DNA of 38,762 nucleotides, taken from the NCBI GenBank assembly GCA_051453625.1, contig JBOZIK010000001.1, positions 133,328,977 to 133,367,738 of the forward strand, read 5' to 3'. Below are positions 10,099 through 20,744 of the stretch, piece by piece. Position numbers and translations under genes: made by a program. The notes beneath the pieces are model-generated. The model had not been told where the DNA came from and did not search any database. It was given only the letters and a program-made list of their open reading frames with translations. Positions within the stretch are counted from its first letter, which is position 1; each line of letters begins with the position of its first letter. This DNA is from Welwitschia mirabilis (Eukaryota; Gnetophyta; Gnetopsida; Welwitschiales).

Positions 10099-10380
10099 TG
10101 TTATTATGCTAGTTTGTAAGAATTTTATGGTGTATTTGGAGCACTTTTGCAGGATGTTTATATAGGTTTGGATCTAATTTTAATGATTATGAAGAGTTGA
10201 TGGAATGATCATGAAAACACATAATTCTTGACATTTTTGGATGGATTTCAGGCATGTTCTGGTACTTAGTATGTTAGAGAAAGATTAATGATAAAGAAGG
10301 TTGATTTGATTTAGCTAGAAAGCTATGAAAGGATGTTGTTTTCACTATCATTCCCATGACAAATAGGACCACAACATTGC
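10099..10380 (+). repeat. right LTR of the gypsy-type element, truncated
   Basis: It aligns with 1,779-2,060: shared strings include gatgtttatataggtttgga, acacataattcttg and gtacttagtatgtt. It breaks at the gap 10,381-10,480, and the remaining 760 bases of the LTR are not seen elsewhere in the window. Confidence 0.75.
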
Positions 10381-10480
10381 NNNNNNNNNNNNNNNNNNNN
10401 NNNNNNNNNNNNNNNNNNNNNNNNNNNNNNNNNNNNNNNNNNNNNNNNNNNNNNNNNNNNNNNNNNNNNNNNNNNNNNNN
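10381..10480. other. assembly gap, 100 N
   Basis: This gap separates the truncated gypsy LTR from the copia pol fragment, so the true junction is unknown. Confidence 0.95.
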
Positions 10481-11384
10481 TATGTAAATCATATTGTTTC
10501 TGGTGCATATAACGAAGTCTTATCAAAAGAATTTGCAAATATTATAACAATACATTTTGAGATAAGCATGCTTAGGGAAGTAAAAATATTTCTTGGATTA
10601 CAGATTAAGCAAACAAAGAATGGAATTTTTATCTCTCAATCTAAATATATGAAAGATTTAATCAAATATTTTAGATTAGAAAATTCTAAAACAATTGATA
10701 CGTCTATATCATCATCTTGTAAAGTTAGTTTAAATGAAGATGAAAAATCAATAGTTTAGAAGCTTTATAGGAGTATGATTAGAATGCTATTGTTTTTAAT
10801 TATAAGTAGACTCAATATTTTGTTTAGTATTGATATCTATGTAAGGTACCAAATCCAATCAAAAGAATCACACCTATAAGTAGTGAAAAAAATAGTTAAA
10901 TATATAAAGGGCACATGTGATTATGGTTTAAAGAATCCTATAGAAACATCATTTGAGCTTGTAGGCTATAGTAATGTAGATTGGGTTGAATGTAAGGATG
11001 ATAGAAAAAGTACAAGTGGAAATTATTTTTTATTAAGATTGTACTAAGTGGGATGGATAAGTAAAAAGAAAAACTCAATATTCCTTTCAATAACAGAATC
11101 TGAGTATATTATAAGTGGGAGCTATTATGCTCATTTCCTTTAGATAAAGGAAATGATAAAGGACTTTGTTACAAGATTTAAATAAGTTCTTATTTTTAAT
11201 AATAATACTAGTATAATAAATATTTTTAAAAATCCTATTTAGCATTTCAAAAAGAAACACATTGAATTAAGACATTATTTTTTAAGAGATCAAGTTGAAA
11301 CTGGAAATATTTCTATGAATTTTATTAGTGAAGATCTTCAATTGCTGATATCTTTATTAAAACCCTAAATTTTGATTATTTTCT
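10481..11384 (+). pseudogene. copia pol: reverse transcriptase C-terminus and RNase H
   Basis: Translation from 10,481 starts at the RT catalytic box, here YVNH instead of YVDD, so the active site is lost. It then gives FLGLQIKQTKNGIFISQ (about 10,590) and the KLYRSMI connection. RNase H follows: GYSNVDWVECKDDRKSTSG (from 10,964), TESEYI (11,095), NNNTSIINIFKNP and KKHIELRHYFLRD (11,252-11,290), with the degenerate end around 11,335-11,370. One frame is kept from 10,481 to about 11,335 with six stops (10,757, 10,877, 11,045, 11,141, 11,183, 11,240). A frameshift near 11,340 turns the usual QLADIFTKP end into another frame. Copia identity is clear; the gene is dead. Confidence 0.93.
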
Positions 11385-11717
11385 TCTTCTTTAAAATGCA
11401 CTAGGGATTATCGCACTATCCTCTAGCTAATTGTAAGTTGGTTAACTAGATCTATAATTAGATTAACTAGAGGTGGTCTGTCAACTGGCTTGAAATCCTA
11501 GTCACCCAAACCTTAATAGTCTCAAATAGGTTAACTAGACTTGTAGGGTTACAGTGCAGAATATTTTCTAGTGGACTCAATTTCTTTATCAAAACCCACC
11601 TAATTGATCTCATTTTTAAAAGAAAGTGAAGCCCAAACCGTTTTCATTATATTCTAACCACCTGATCCCTTCAGGTCTAGTGTCTCTTTTATATTTTTCT
11701 TATTTTCAAGCTCTTGC
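11385..11717 (+). other. pol-to-3' ORF spacer with LTR-type motifs
   Basis: No coding sequence is seen. The stretch carries copies of the LTR motif: ggttaactagatc (11,439), gattaactagagg (11,461), gtcaactgg and ggttaactagac (11,528). The same motif family fills the 3' LTR, so it is not confined to the LTR in this element. Confidence 0.5.
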
Positions 11718-12733
11718 CACATGGTCATAATAGCCAAGAAACCATTCAAAAGAAAGCTAAAAAAGGCTACTAGCAAAGAACCTCATTATTTCTATTAAGG
11801 CATATTTAATAAAACTTTAGATAAGTTCTAAGAGAAGTTTAAGAAGAAGCCAGTATGCTAAAAAAGTGCTATTACCACTTTAGAGTTAAGAGAGCTCAGA
11901 GATTTGGTCTAAATCTTCTGAGATCTAAATCTCTCTTACTTTCTTGATGTTTTAGGTTTTGTTTATCCTTTTCTCACTATGATTTCTTATTGTAATACTT
12001 TTTTTGATCCTAATAATAAAACCCTAAAAATTATAGTTTTGGAAAAGAAGATAAAGGTTATCGCAAACTACATTATGGTAATTGCAAATCTTTTAAGAGG
12101 AGACTTTGAGGAGTTTTAACCTCTTTGTAACTCTATAAAAGATAAAGTAGAGGTTACAAGGGAACTTTATGGTAAGTTTCATAGTTTGAAACATACTATT
12201 TCTAGTTCTCTCATTACCCTAAAGCATAGGTTTTTGTACTTAGTCTTTACCTGTAATTTCTTGTCTTTAGCAGGCCATCATGATAAGGCCTCCAAATATA
12301 AGGCCTATTTATTGTACTTGGTAGAAACTAGGTACTAAATTGATGCCCCTTCCATTATAGTAAAGAACATGGTCTCTCAGTTAGAGTATCACAGAACTAG
12401 GGCTCTATCCTACTCTATGTTGATTGCAAATATTTGCCATTATTATTGAGTCATGTTTCATTTAAAGCTTAAAACCATTAATCCCATGTCATCCATTAGG
12501 CATGTGATGTTGTCTCACATGCTTATCTTTCCTAGATTTAAGAAATCCTTTAAATGTTTCTTCTATCATAACAAGAACATGAAAGAAGCACTAATTATAG
12601 GTGGGTATGAGATTTTAGACACTTCAAAGCAAGCTAAAAGATTAGCATAAAAGGTAGCCGAAGAAGAGGAAGAGGAAAGAAAAAATAATTCTAAAAAGGA
12701 ATTAGAAGAGAAGGAAGCAAAGAAGTATAACTA
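11718..12733 (+). pseudogene. extra 3' ORF with plant putative transposon-protein domain
   Basis: A conceptual start near 11,724 (ATGGTC) gives a basic N-terminus (AKKPFKRKLKKATSKE). A central domain at about 12,000-12,450 contains FDPNNKTLKI, LKHRFLYLVF, SKYKAYLLYLVETRY, IDAPSIIVKNMVSQLEYHR and YSMLIANICHYY, followed by a Glu/Lys-rich C-terminus (EEEEEERK) ending at about 12,733. The pattern of a hairpin-rich domain with '...NW..VIV..M......LPY..LI.RI..YFGV' is that of the 'putative plant transposon protein' family often found beside retrotransposons. It holds the place of the env-like ORF of Sireviruses. Function is unknown. About six stops but few frameshifts break it; 12,453-12,650 is still open. 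Confidence 0.6.
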
Positions 12734-12770
12734 ATGTTTTTCATGCTTGTGTTTCTTCTATCCTTCATTA

Positions 12771-12793
12771 TTGATGTAAAAAGGGGAAGAATT
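12771..12793 (+). other. Sirevirus-type polypurine motif 1
   Basis: The string ttgatgtaaaaaggggaaga resembles the conserved ATTGATGCCAAAAAGGGGGAGA element that follows the last ORF in Sireviruses. Confidence 0.6.
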
Positions 12794-13140
12794 AGTTAGT
12801 TGTTTTTTTTACTTTTAATTGTATCTGCTCTTGATGAGCACTTTTCATTATACTATTTATCTTTTGGTAATAGAAATGCATTTGGTTTTTATGTTCAATC
12901 ATTTTTATCTTAATTTTTTAAGTGCACATCTATTTTTATTATGAACTCTAATTTTTGATATCTCTTATGATTATTAAATAATTCATGATTAAAATGTTGA
13001 TTATCATATATATTTTAGCATTTTCATGTTTTACAAATTGTATTTTAAATTTTTTATTTTTTGGCATAATATTAAAACTTTTCAAAATGTACTACTTGAT
13101 ATGAAATGTTTAAAATTGAAAAAGTTAAATAGGCATTTTG

Positions 13141-13150
13141 TAAAGGGGAG
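13141..13150 (+). other. polypurine motif 2
   Basis: The string taaaggggag lies about 70 bases before the LTR and is a second purine tract of the same kind. Confidence 0.45.
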
Positions 13151-13198
13151 TTTCTCCAAATCTAATCTCATTAACTATAAAAAAGTTTTTCATTAATA

Positions 13199-13212
13199 TT
13201 AAAGAGGGAGAT
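13199..13212 (+). other. terminal polypurine tract
   Basis: The string ttaaagagggagat directly precedes the LTR start. It matches the typical AAAGGGGGAGAT that primes plus-strand synthesis, with one G changed to A. Confidence 0.65.
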
Positions 13213-14657
13213 TATTAAATGATTATTTACCAATTGATATCAACTAATGTGTTATGCATACCAAAACATGTTGTATTGTTTGCATAAAGTATTGATCATT
13301 GCAGGTTAAAAGCTAAAGTAATTTTATCACATTTTAATCCTAAAAATTATTAAGTTTTGATACCCTATTAAGGGGTCAATCAAACTTCTAAGAGGTTGAC
13401 AACACCTCAAGAAAACACATAAAAATTAATTAAATTCAAAGAAGTTGACTAAACTTATGAGGAGTCAACTAGACTTATGAACCTGAGCATCACTACTTCT
13501 TAGCTAATCATTAAGGGGTTAAATGGGTACCTGAGGGATCAACAGAACCTGAGTACTATGCATCTGATATTTGTTAATCGATTGACAAGGTTTTGACTAG
13601 ACACCTAAAGGGTTGACTGATTCTACACAACTAAGCATTGATACTTCATAGCTGATCATCAAGGGATTAATTGAATCCCTAAGGAGTTAACTAAACTTAG
13701 AGTTACATTTATCCTTTTGTCAGCAAGGGGTAAACAAGACTTTTATAGGGTCGATTGGACCTAGAGAAGGAAAATGTATTGGATTTTTTTATGATCAAGA
13801 AGGTAACTAGATACATATGCAGGTGATTAGATAGACAACTGAGTAGATCTTAAGGGGTAAACTAGACATGAAGCCATAAGAAATAATGGTCCACTATAAG
13901 AACATAAGGTTGACCTATTTAAGTAATAGAATTATATGGGATTATTCAAAATTTCAAGGGATTAACTAACCATGATAGAAACATAATTTTTCTGGTCACT
14001 GTACATCCATTTTATGTCTATTGAAAAATCTTTTATTTGTAAAAACTCTAAAAGTCTTTAACTATATATTACCGAAAGTCAAAATCACTATATCAAAATT
14101 TTAAATCTTCTGATATTGTTCATTGTACTCATTGGCATCTCATTTTTCATCAAAGATGAATTAAGAACTGTTGATATCTTTGCATACTTGGTCAACTCTA
14201 TTGCATTCTATGCTTATTGATTATACCATTCTCTAAACAAGTGATTCAATACTATTCTTGAGCAAAGATCAATTGGTTCCTATGCATCTAGGAACATCAT
14301 CATCACTACTATGCTTTGTTACAAAAGGTTGAGACTAAGCCTTTAGAAAAATTCTATTTGTAAAGGTTATAAATGAACTTGCAGTACCTAAAAGAGAATA
14401 ATAAATATCTGGATTGAGCTTAGATAGAAATTGATTATTGAGAGTGAAGTAAGGAGTTTTCCTGAGCCACTATAAATCTTGCATGCTTCTAATTAGTATT
14501 TCTATGCTTTCTATCTTCTAGGTTTTCAAATTAGTTTTAGTTTTATTACAAAAGTTTTTAAGTGATTCATTTCAAGCAAAGTTTTTTTATTTTAAAGGTT
14601 ATTCAATTAATTTTTTAAATCCTATTCACCCCCCCTCCTAGGGTTCTTGATCCTATA
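13213..14657 (+). repeat. 3' LTR of the Sirevirus-like element
   Basis: It starts tattaaatg (the expected TG is now TA) right after the polypurine tract, followed by ccaattgatatcaactaatg, typical of this LTR type. It ends with cctattcaccccccctccta and gggttcttgatcctata, the usual Sirevirus LTR terminus. The length is about 1,445 bp. There is no second LTR in the window to fix the ends, and no target-site duplication could be verified. It is followed at once by unrelated minus-strand gypsy sequence. Confidence 0.75.
13371..13970 (+). repeat. iterated GGGGTCGACTAGAC-like motif array in the LTR
   Basis: At least twelve decayed copies occur, for example 13,371 (aggggtcaatcaaac), 13,391, 13,441, 13,461 (aggagtcaactagac), 13,513, 13,533, 13,607, 13,661, 13,683, 13,724, 13,748 (agggtcgattggacc), 13,853 and 13,956. 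They often come in pairs 20-30 bases apart. The inferred ancestral core GTCGAC is palindromic. Repeated palindromes in Sirevirus LTRs are a known feature and are suspected regulatory elements. Confidence 0.65.
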
Positions 14658-14659
14658 GT

Positions 14660-14990
14660 CACATGTGTAAAAGATCTATAGATAAATATCCATTGAGGGT
14701 ATTTATCTAGTTCCTATTCAAAATCATACTATGAGCCACTAGCATCTTAATGACTTGAATATTCATTACATCAGAAATTATAGAGTCTTTTGCTATTTTA
14801 AGATAACATTATTAGTTTAATTAATAATTTTAAATTTAAATTTATTGATCTAATTTAGCTTCTACTAGGATTTTTCTAAAGATAGTCCTATTTTCTAAAA
14901 AACTAAAAAGGGCATAAGGATTACCAAAGCCTTAGAATTAAGCATATAATTAGGAAATAAAAACTTGTCCATTAATAATATTAGTAAAAA
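14660..14990 (-). other. unassigned minus-strand stretch beside the LTR end
   Basis: No domain is recognised. One minus frame gives GFGNPYALF and FLENRTIFRKILVEAKLDQ, which looks protein-derived and probably continues the gag-pro region. Confidence 0.25.
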
Positions 14991-15300
14991 TAGATTAATC
15001 TTACTATTTTAATCATCATCTAGAGTAGATTTAGAAGTTGCCCAAGAAACAATCTAGTTTTCTGTTTTCTATTTGATTCATATGTGTCTTATATTCAAAA
15101 TGATTAAGAATGTTGAATAACTTTTTATTTTATCTCATCATACTAAGCATCTTATGAAAGTTGACATTAGATATTATGATTTTTAGATCATCTATGATGT
15201 CATATTTAGAGCCTGCATCTAGTACATAAGATGCTATTGATTTTGAAGTATACTTTTAAATATAATAAGGTGTTACTTATCTTCTATCTTTATTTTTTGA
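14991..15300 (-). pseudogene. gag-protease linker of a gypsy element
   Basis: The minus frame at about 15,188-15,250 reads SIASYVLDAGSKYDIIDDLK and continues with a helix-forming segment (ISNVNFHKMLSMMR). 'YDII.DLKK..A..S..ELL' is a pattern seen in the gag-pro linker of plant gypsy polyproteins. 'VLDAGS' could instead be read as a decayed aspartic-protease box; the surrounding residues favour the linker. Stops interrupt the frame. Confidence 0.4.
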
Positions 15301-15899
15301 ATTGTATTTAATATTATCTTGAAGTGTTAAGATAATATTTACTTTTTTATTTTTCCCTTCATTACAGTATCCATTTTAGGTTAGAAGGCCTTCTTCAAAA
15401 TGCTTGATGATAAGATAATATTAGGTGGGCTAGGGAACATAACTAGCATTTTTATCTTTTAATCAAAGTTTTTAAATAATAGCATTACACTTGGCTGATT
15501 GTAGGTTTACTAACCTTTCTTGATCATTAGAATCTTAATTTGATTCACTTTTAATATTAAATAAACCATAATTTAGTTAATAGGAATCATAGATAAATAA
15601 ATTAAAATATTCTCTTTCTAATAAGTTTGAATAGGATTCATGATCTACATTAAATATCAAGTCAAAGCAACATTAATGTATCTCTTATTCAAAATATTTC
15701 TTGTTAAATATTCTTCCAAAAGACAACCTTTAGTATACATGTTGGATTATTTACTAATGAACTTTTCTTTAATCTTATTAATAGCATGAAATTTTTTATT
15801 AAGGTTTAGTTACTATAATTCACTTAATATATTCTAGAGTAGTGGAAGTATCTTTGTATTAGAAGAAGAAGGGAGAATAGGTGATGTTAAAGGTAAAGA
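15301..15899 (-). other. no clear coding content
   Basis: This stretch lies between the linker and the gag domain. Short minus-strand frames are broken by many stops and none is recognisable. Confidence 0.3.
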
Positions 15900-16490
15900 T
15901 TTAATGTTTGATTTAGTATCCAAGATGATTTCTTATAATGTTATGAAAAAGTTCAAAGGGATATGTCTATGTGTAAGACTTTGAGAATATTTTGTTATGG
16001 TTATCAAGTAAATCACTAAGTTATCCTTTTTCACCCATACTTGAAGCTTTGGATTTAATGAATTTAAGTATATAATTTAAAGATCTTGATTATTAGATTT
16101 TAGGGTATTCTCTATAAGATTAAATAGTGTAAGAAATCTATTATTATGAATTCTTAAATGTTTCTTAGGGTTGTGTATAAGGATTTATAGGGAAGTCAAT
16201 ACATCTTTTGAATTATATTGGCCACTATATCTATCTAAAAATATAGAATTGAATTCATTCTAAGAGGGAATATGCCCAATTGGAAGATTAAAAAACTAAG
16301 ATCTAGATTATTCCTTTGGTAAAAGACTAAAACATATATGTGTGAAATCTTCATGAGTGGTCCTTAAGATCTGAATTGGTATTTTAAAAGCCTTAACAAA
16401 TTCTTATGGAATAATAGAATTGGTTGGGTAAAATGGTTTAGGAAGAAAAACTTTATCATTCTTAGGGATAGGATTAAAGGATTAAAAATG
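15900..16490 (-). pseudogene. gypsy gag (Retrotrans_gag-like) remnant
   Basis: The minus strand reads FFNLPIGHIPS, a stop, NEFNSIFLDRYSGQY and NSKDVLTSL (about 16,320-16,210), then HNNRFLTLFNLIEN and SLNPKLQVWVKKDN (about 16,165-16,020). The order matches the core of Retrotrans_gag (WF..LP.GSI.SW.EF...FL..F......L..L.Q...E....Y..RF..L). The stop before NEF replaces a Trp, and that before ILIHNPKKHLR replaces a Gln. The product would have been the capsid/nucleocapsid precursor. Only the capsid core is recognisable. Confidence 0.6.
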
Positions 16491-17460
16491 TAAATGGCCA
16501 TTATATTCTCTAGAATAGGAAGAGGATTATCTATGACCATTCTTCATCTTTGGTAGTTTGTAGTCAAAGTAGTATTTGATTAATAAGAAGATTTATTCTA
16601 CTAGATATCTTATAGATAACAATTCAATCAAGGGGATCTAAAAAAATGTCTAGAGTGACATGTATTTGTGAACTTTGGTATCTATCTTTTTATATCGATT
16701 ATGAATTCCAAGAGGTAGAAAACATGCATAGAGAAAAAATTATTCTCCTTTTAGTTTCAAAAATTTTTGTTCATAAAATTTTCATTAATTTAGTTATAAC
16801 ACTAAATGACCAATAATGATAATCATCCTAAGGTTTATAATGTTGGCTTCATAGGTTAGGACATAAATTATGATAACCTTTTCAATAGGTTGGTAGAAGT
16901 AATAACTAAGATTAATGAATTATAAATGACCAAATTCAAGCTATATTGAATAATAACCTATAATAATTTGAATAACTTATTTAACTCGAAGAAGGAATGG
17001 GGTATTTTAGACATTAGAACTTCCATGAAATGACATCTAATAAACCATCAAATCCATTTAACCATAGTTTTAATAAATCTTAGAGCTAAATATTAATTAT
17101 AAATAAGGTTTTTAATTTTCTTAATAAAATTAATTACTTTCCTAGTAATAAATAATCATGAAAAGAAAAATATAATGGTCTAATTAACTCAAGTAGCAAT
17201 TTTAAAAATCTTATTCAAAAAAGTTACAGGACTTCTATAATCATAGTTTTGCTAGTAATACCAAATGTCTAAAAATTTACATAAGGTTTGAGTTAAGTTA
17301 TCCAAAAAAGTGAAAAATATTTCAATTTATATAGTTTTAGAATGTTCCTTTGTCTTATTGCAATACATATTTATAATAGACAAAAGTAGTTAAACAAATA
17401 TTTTATAGTTATGTAAATAATTAAAGGCATCAAGGTCTAAAGGGCCCCTATAAAAAACAA
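16491..17460 (-). other. no recognisable gene
   Basis: This AT-rich stretch has no conserved frame. It may be decayed gag N-terminal sequence, judged only by position between the coiled-coil region and gag. Confidence 0.3.
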
Positions 17461-18560
17461 AATTTATTACAAGTGATTAAGAAAAATAAACGCATCTTCT
17501 TTAAATTCATTAAAAGAGACCTATCTAAATTCCTCTATATTCTATTTAACTTGTTTAATAGTTTCATGAAGCTAGGTAACGACTTCCTTGATTGCATCCT
17601 GAATGTCTTGTACATCCTCTAGAGACAAGATACTAACATCAATAGTTGAAGCATCTTCTTTAAGGATTATATATGATAGATTAAGGTGATATATTAATAG
17701 CTTTGATAACTAATTCAAGTTTTCAATTTTCTCATTTTCCAAGATTGACTAGAAAACTATTTATTTGTTGATATATCTAACTGATGATACTATTCTTTCA
17801 GCATGATCTCTAATAGTACTAATCATGACCTTTTTGAAAGCTAAAAGAGGCATTTATAATATTAACTTATAATTTTCAACAATTGCTTTTATAGTATTAA
17901 GTTATAAACTAATATCTATTAAAAAGTTAGTTGGTTAATCAAATAATGAGATGACATAAGATTGCAACTTTAGCTAATTACTCAAATATTGATTCAAAGT
18001 TAGATGTAAAATCATAAGAGTCTTAAGCTATTCCTCCTTCTTCTTGAATTGTTTCTTAAGATCATTATTTTATTTTCACAGAAACTAGATTAAAACCTCT
18101 AAAAATAAGAGCTCTGTATCCTTGTAGTTGAGCTACTCCTTAAGTAAGGCTAATTTAGCTTGGCTATTTTCTTCTTTAAAAATGAATTACCTCAAAAGAT
18201 CTTCTTGATCTTTTATATGAGATTAATGATTGGATTATAATTCTCCTTTATATTTTAATTATAGTATTAAATTATTACTCTCAATGTCTTTCATTTTCAA
18301 GCTATTTTTTGACTTCATATGCTTTGAGAAAATAGCATGAAGATCTATTCTTTTAAACTCTAGCATTGCATGTAGCTATTATTTAATAGTCCTTTCCTAT
18401 GCTCATTCTTCAATGATGCACTTAGTAGTCTTGAGGCTAATTAAAATTGATTCCTTATAAAAGTGATAGGATCCTCAAAGGACTTTTATGAATCATTAGG
18501 CCTTTGTGTTTTATATCTACATAAGACTTCTTTTGATGTTCTATCTCTTTTTCATTTGCT
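17461..18560 (-). pseudogene. charged coiled-coil region upstream of gag
   Basis: On the minus strand the frame is largely readable with scattered stops. It is rich in Lys, Glu, Leu and Ile: QLHAMLEFKRIDLHAIFSKH (about 18,385-18,325), NNDLKKQFKKKEE (about 18,075), MPLLAFKKVMISTIRDHAER (about 17,855) and SLEDVQDIQDAIKEVV (about 17,625). The heptad-like spacing suggests coiled coils. I do not recognise the family. As it lies upstream of gag on the same strand, it could be a gag N-terminal extension or a separate ORF. Confidence 0.4.
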
Positions 18561-20744
18561 CTAAAAAGTAAGAATACCAAGAACCTTAATGAAAATTTAG
18601 ATACTCTTAATTTCAACTAGCTCTTTTCTAAATTAATAAAGAGTGGAGAAGGAAGACTTATGTGGATGTTAGAATTTATAGTGGAAAAATCCCTACTTCA
18701 TTTGTAGTTAATGGTAGAGTTTGTCTCATTTCTTTTAAACTTCTTTTCACAATAATTAAGAAATTTAAGTCTAGATATTCTTCTTGAAATCTAACTACTA
18801 GATAAGAATTATCAATGAGAGATTACTAAGCTTTATTTTTCAATGTGGTAGTCCTCAAATAGTCTTCATAAATGATGATTCTATTTACTAATCATAATTT
18901 ATTAAATTAACTTTAACTTTTCTATAGGATTCTAGGGCTTGTGGGTGTAGATAATTCATGGCCTCAGAGTCCTTAAGTCATTAGAAAGGATTCCACTTTA
19001 TAAAAACAACTTCGTCTTCTACTTATGAATCATTACTATAGTCAAAATAAAGCTTATCATCGATATACTTATTATGTAGAAAATGGACCCTAGGTAATTT
19101 AATTTAATTGCCAAAATTGGAAATCCTACTAAGAAAAAATGGGTAACCTAACCATTTGATCTTATTTAACTATTTATCCACATTACTGTGCTATTATAAA
19201 ACTTAATCTATAATATAAAATAACTAAGTTAATGTCATAGGTTGTTTTGGACTTATTTTAGATATCTAACTATAGTATATACTTCTAACATGTAGAGATA
19301 TGGTGTAATGAATCTAGGTAAGATGTTAGATGGAATTCTATTCCTATAAATATGAATTATAATGAAATTTAAATGCAAATAAGCATGGTCAAAAAATGAA
19401 TTTTTCTTTATTATCTCTATAATTTTTTGTAATAATCTAGTCATCTAGGTATTAAAAATAATAATTTTGATACAGCTAAAGAAAATTCATAATAAGATTA
19501 TTTATCCAAAAATCAAAAAATTGTATTGTATGTACAATAGGAAAGATTTCCCAAATCCAAAGTATAAAACCTTGAATACACAGTGAATGGATGTATTCTA
19601 ATACATTCCTTAGGATATCTGTCACTAATAAAATAGAATATGATCTATAAGAGAGGAAATGAAATTAAATTAATACTTTGGGTCCACTTCAAAACACTGT
19701 TGAACCTCTCGATAGAGCTTATATTTTAGTGCATATGTAGGTGAAAAGGCAAACTATTTTCCATAACAAACTAAGCACAAGTCATATAGATATCCATTTT
19801 TACTTGTAGGTCATGTAGGTAACATAGTATCATGAGATCCATAGCCTACTATTTAGTTTATTATTTATGTCTTTACCTTTGAAATATTAAACTTATGTAT
19901 GATGTCAATCAAAATCCATAATTTCTTTGGGAAAATGCCCTTCTAGTAGTAAGAATTATCATAATTCTAGAATCTCACCATTTTAAAAAGTCTAATTTAC
20001 AAGGCCATATTGAAAATTAAGAAACTACCAAATGACTAGAGAGTATAAATCTCTTTCTGCAATTAAGGTTTAAAGGTGTTTGGCATTTTAAATTTTTTGA
20101 TTCCCTTGAATCTTAAAATTGGAGAGGAATGGGGCTCAAAATCCAAAGAATTAGATTGTAAAAATTTAACTTCATATGTTTCCTTAGCCTAATGATGCAT
20201 TTTTGAGAAATACTTTGGAGCAAACTATGTTGTTAATAAATTATTATCTAGGTTAATATATTTATACATGATCCTATGTAATGTATCTTTGAAAGCCACT
20301 AAAATCAATTCTACAAGTTGAGGATGAGAGATAAACTTGTAATACTAGTAATACTTTTGGGAGAAAAAGAACGTTGGATAAGGTTTAGAATTCTGTGACT
20401 TTAAATTCAAACTACTTATCTTAGGAAAATAGTATTCTATTAAATTGACTAAATAAAAATAACCTAAATTAATGTGACTAATTAAGATCTTTAATTAGTT
20501 CTACAACATTAGTAAGGATTATCTTAAATAAAAGTATTAGTTATTAAAATAAAAACTGTCATCTTTAGAAAGACACAGATGTGATAGAAAAAAATGAACT
20601 CTTCATAATACATCGAAGGATATGGGAAAATTAATTATCTTAACAAACATGAGTCATGCTAGAAGATTAGTGTAAAAATACTCAAACCATTAAGTTAAAG
20701 ATGACATGTCATAGAAGGTAATATGTAGAGTCAATTTTACAAGC
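18561..20744 (-). other. unassigned retroelement-derived sequence
   Basis: Parts of the minus strand look protein-derived, for example FIKWNPF with SEAMNYLHPQALESYRK (about 19,010-18,915). A stretch at 20,250-19,700 (SKNGYLYDLCLVCYGK near 19,770) sits where an Athila-type env-like ORF would lie relative to the pol at 22 kb. I could not match either to a family. The open frame at 19,253-19,444 has no support. Confidence 0.25.

Larger units (their letters stand above)
1779..10380 (+). mobile_element. Ty3/gypsy-type LTR retrotransposon, internally deleted, right LTR truncated
   Basis: The element is bounded by a left LTR (1,779-2,823) and the first 280 bases of a matching right LTR (10,099-10,380). 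It has a tRNA-Asp-type primer binding site and a polypurine tract just before the right LTR. The interior holds a duplicated first-ORF region and a trace of the pol C-terminus, but I find no protease, reverse transcriptase, RNase H or integrase core, even allowing for frameshifts. The 730-N gap at 7,980-8,709 lies after the pol end, so it is unlikely to hide the core. The best reading is a non-autonomous, deleted derivative of an Athila/Tat-like gypsy element. The rest of the right LTR is lost at the gap before the copia remnant. Confidence 0.7.
10481..14657 (+). mobile_element. 3' half of a Sirevirus-like Ty1/copia retrotransposon
   Basis: The order is RT C-terminal part, RNase H, spacer, an additional 3' ORF, polypurine-like tracts and a long LTR. 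An extra ORF after pol, several conserved polypurine-like tracts and LTRs rich in short repeated palindromes are known traits of the Sirevirus genus. The gag, protease, integrase and 5' LTR are absent, lost or hidden in the gap at 10,381-10,480. Confidence 0.8.
14660..18560 (-). mobile_element. minus-strand gypsy fragment: coiled-coil region, gag, gag-pro linker
   Basis: Read right to left, the segment contains a long charged helical region (18,560-17,460), a gap without clear coding (17,460-16,500), a Retrotrans_gag-like domain (16,490-15,900) and a protease/linker-like stretch (15,250-15,000). No RT follows, because the segment ends at the Sirevirus LTR at 14,657. Its LTRs are not identified. 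Confidence 0.5.

Noticed and set aside
19700-20250. Possible Athila env-like ORF on the minus strand
   Set aside because: Position fits, but the readable fragments do not carry a motif I can assign, so it is only mentioned as unassigned sequence.
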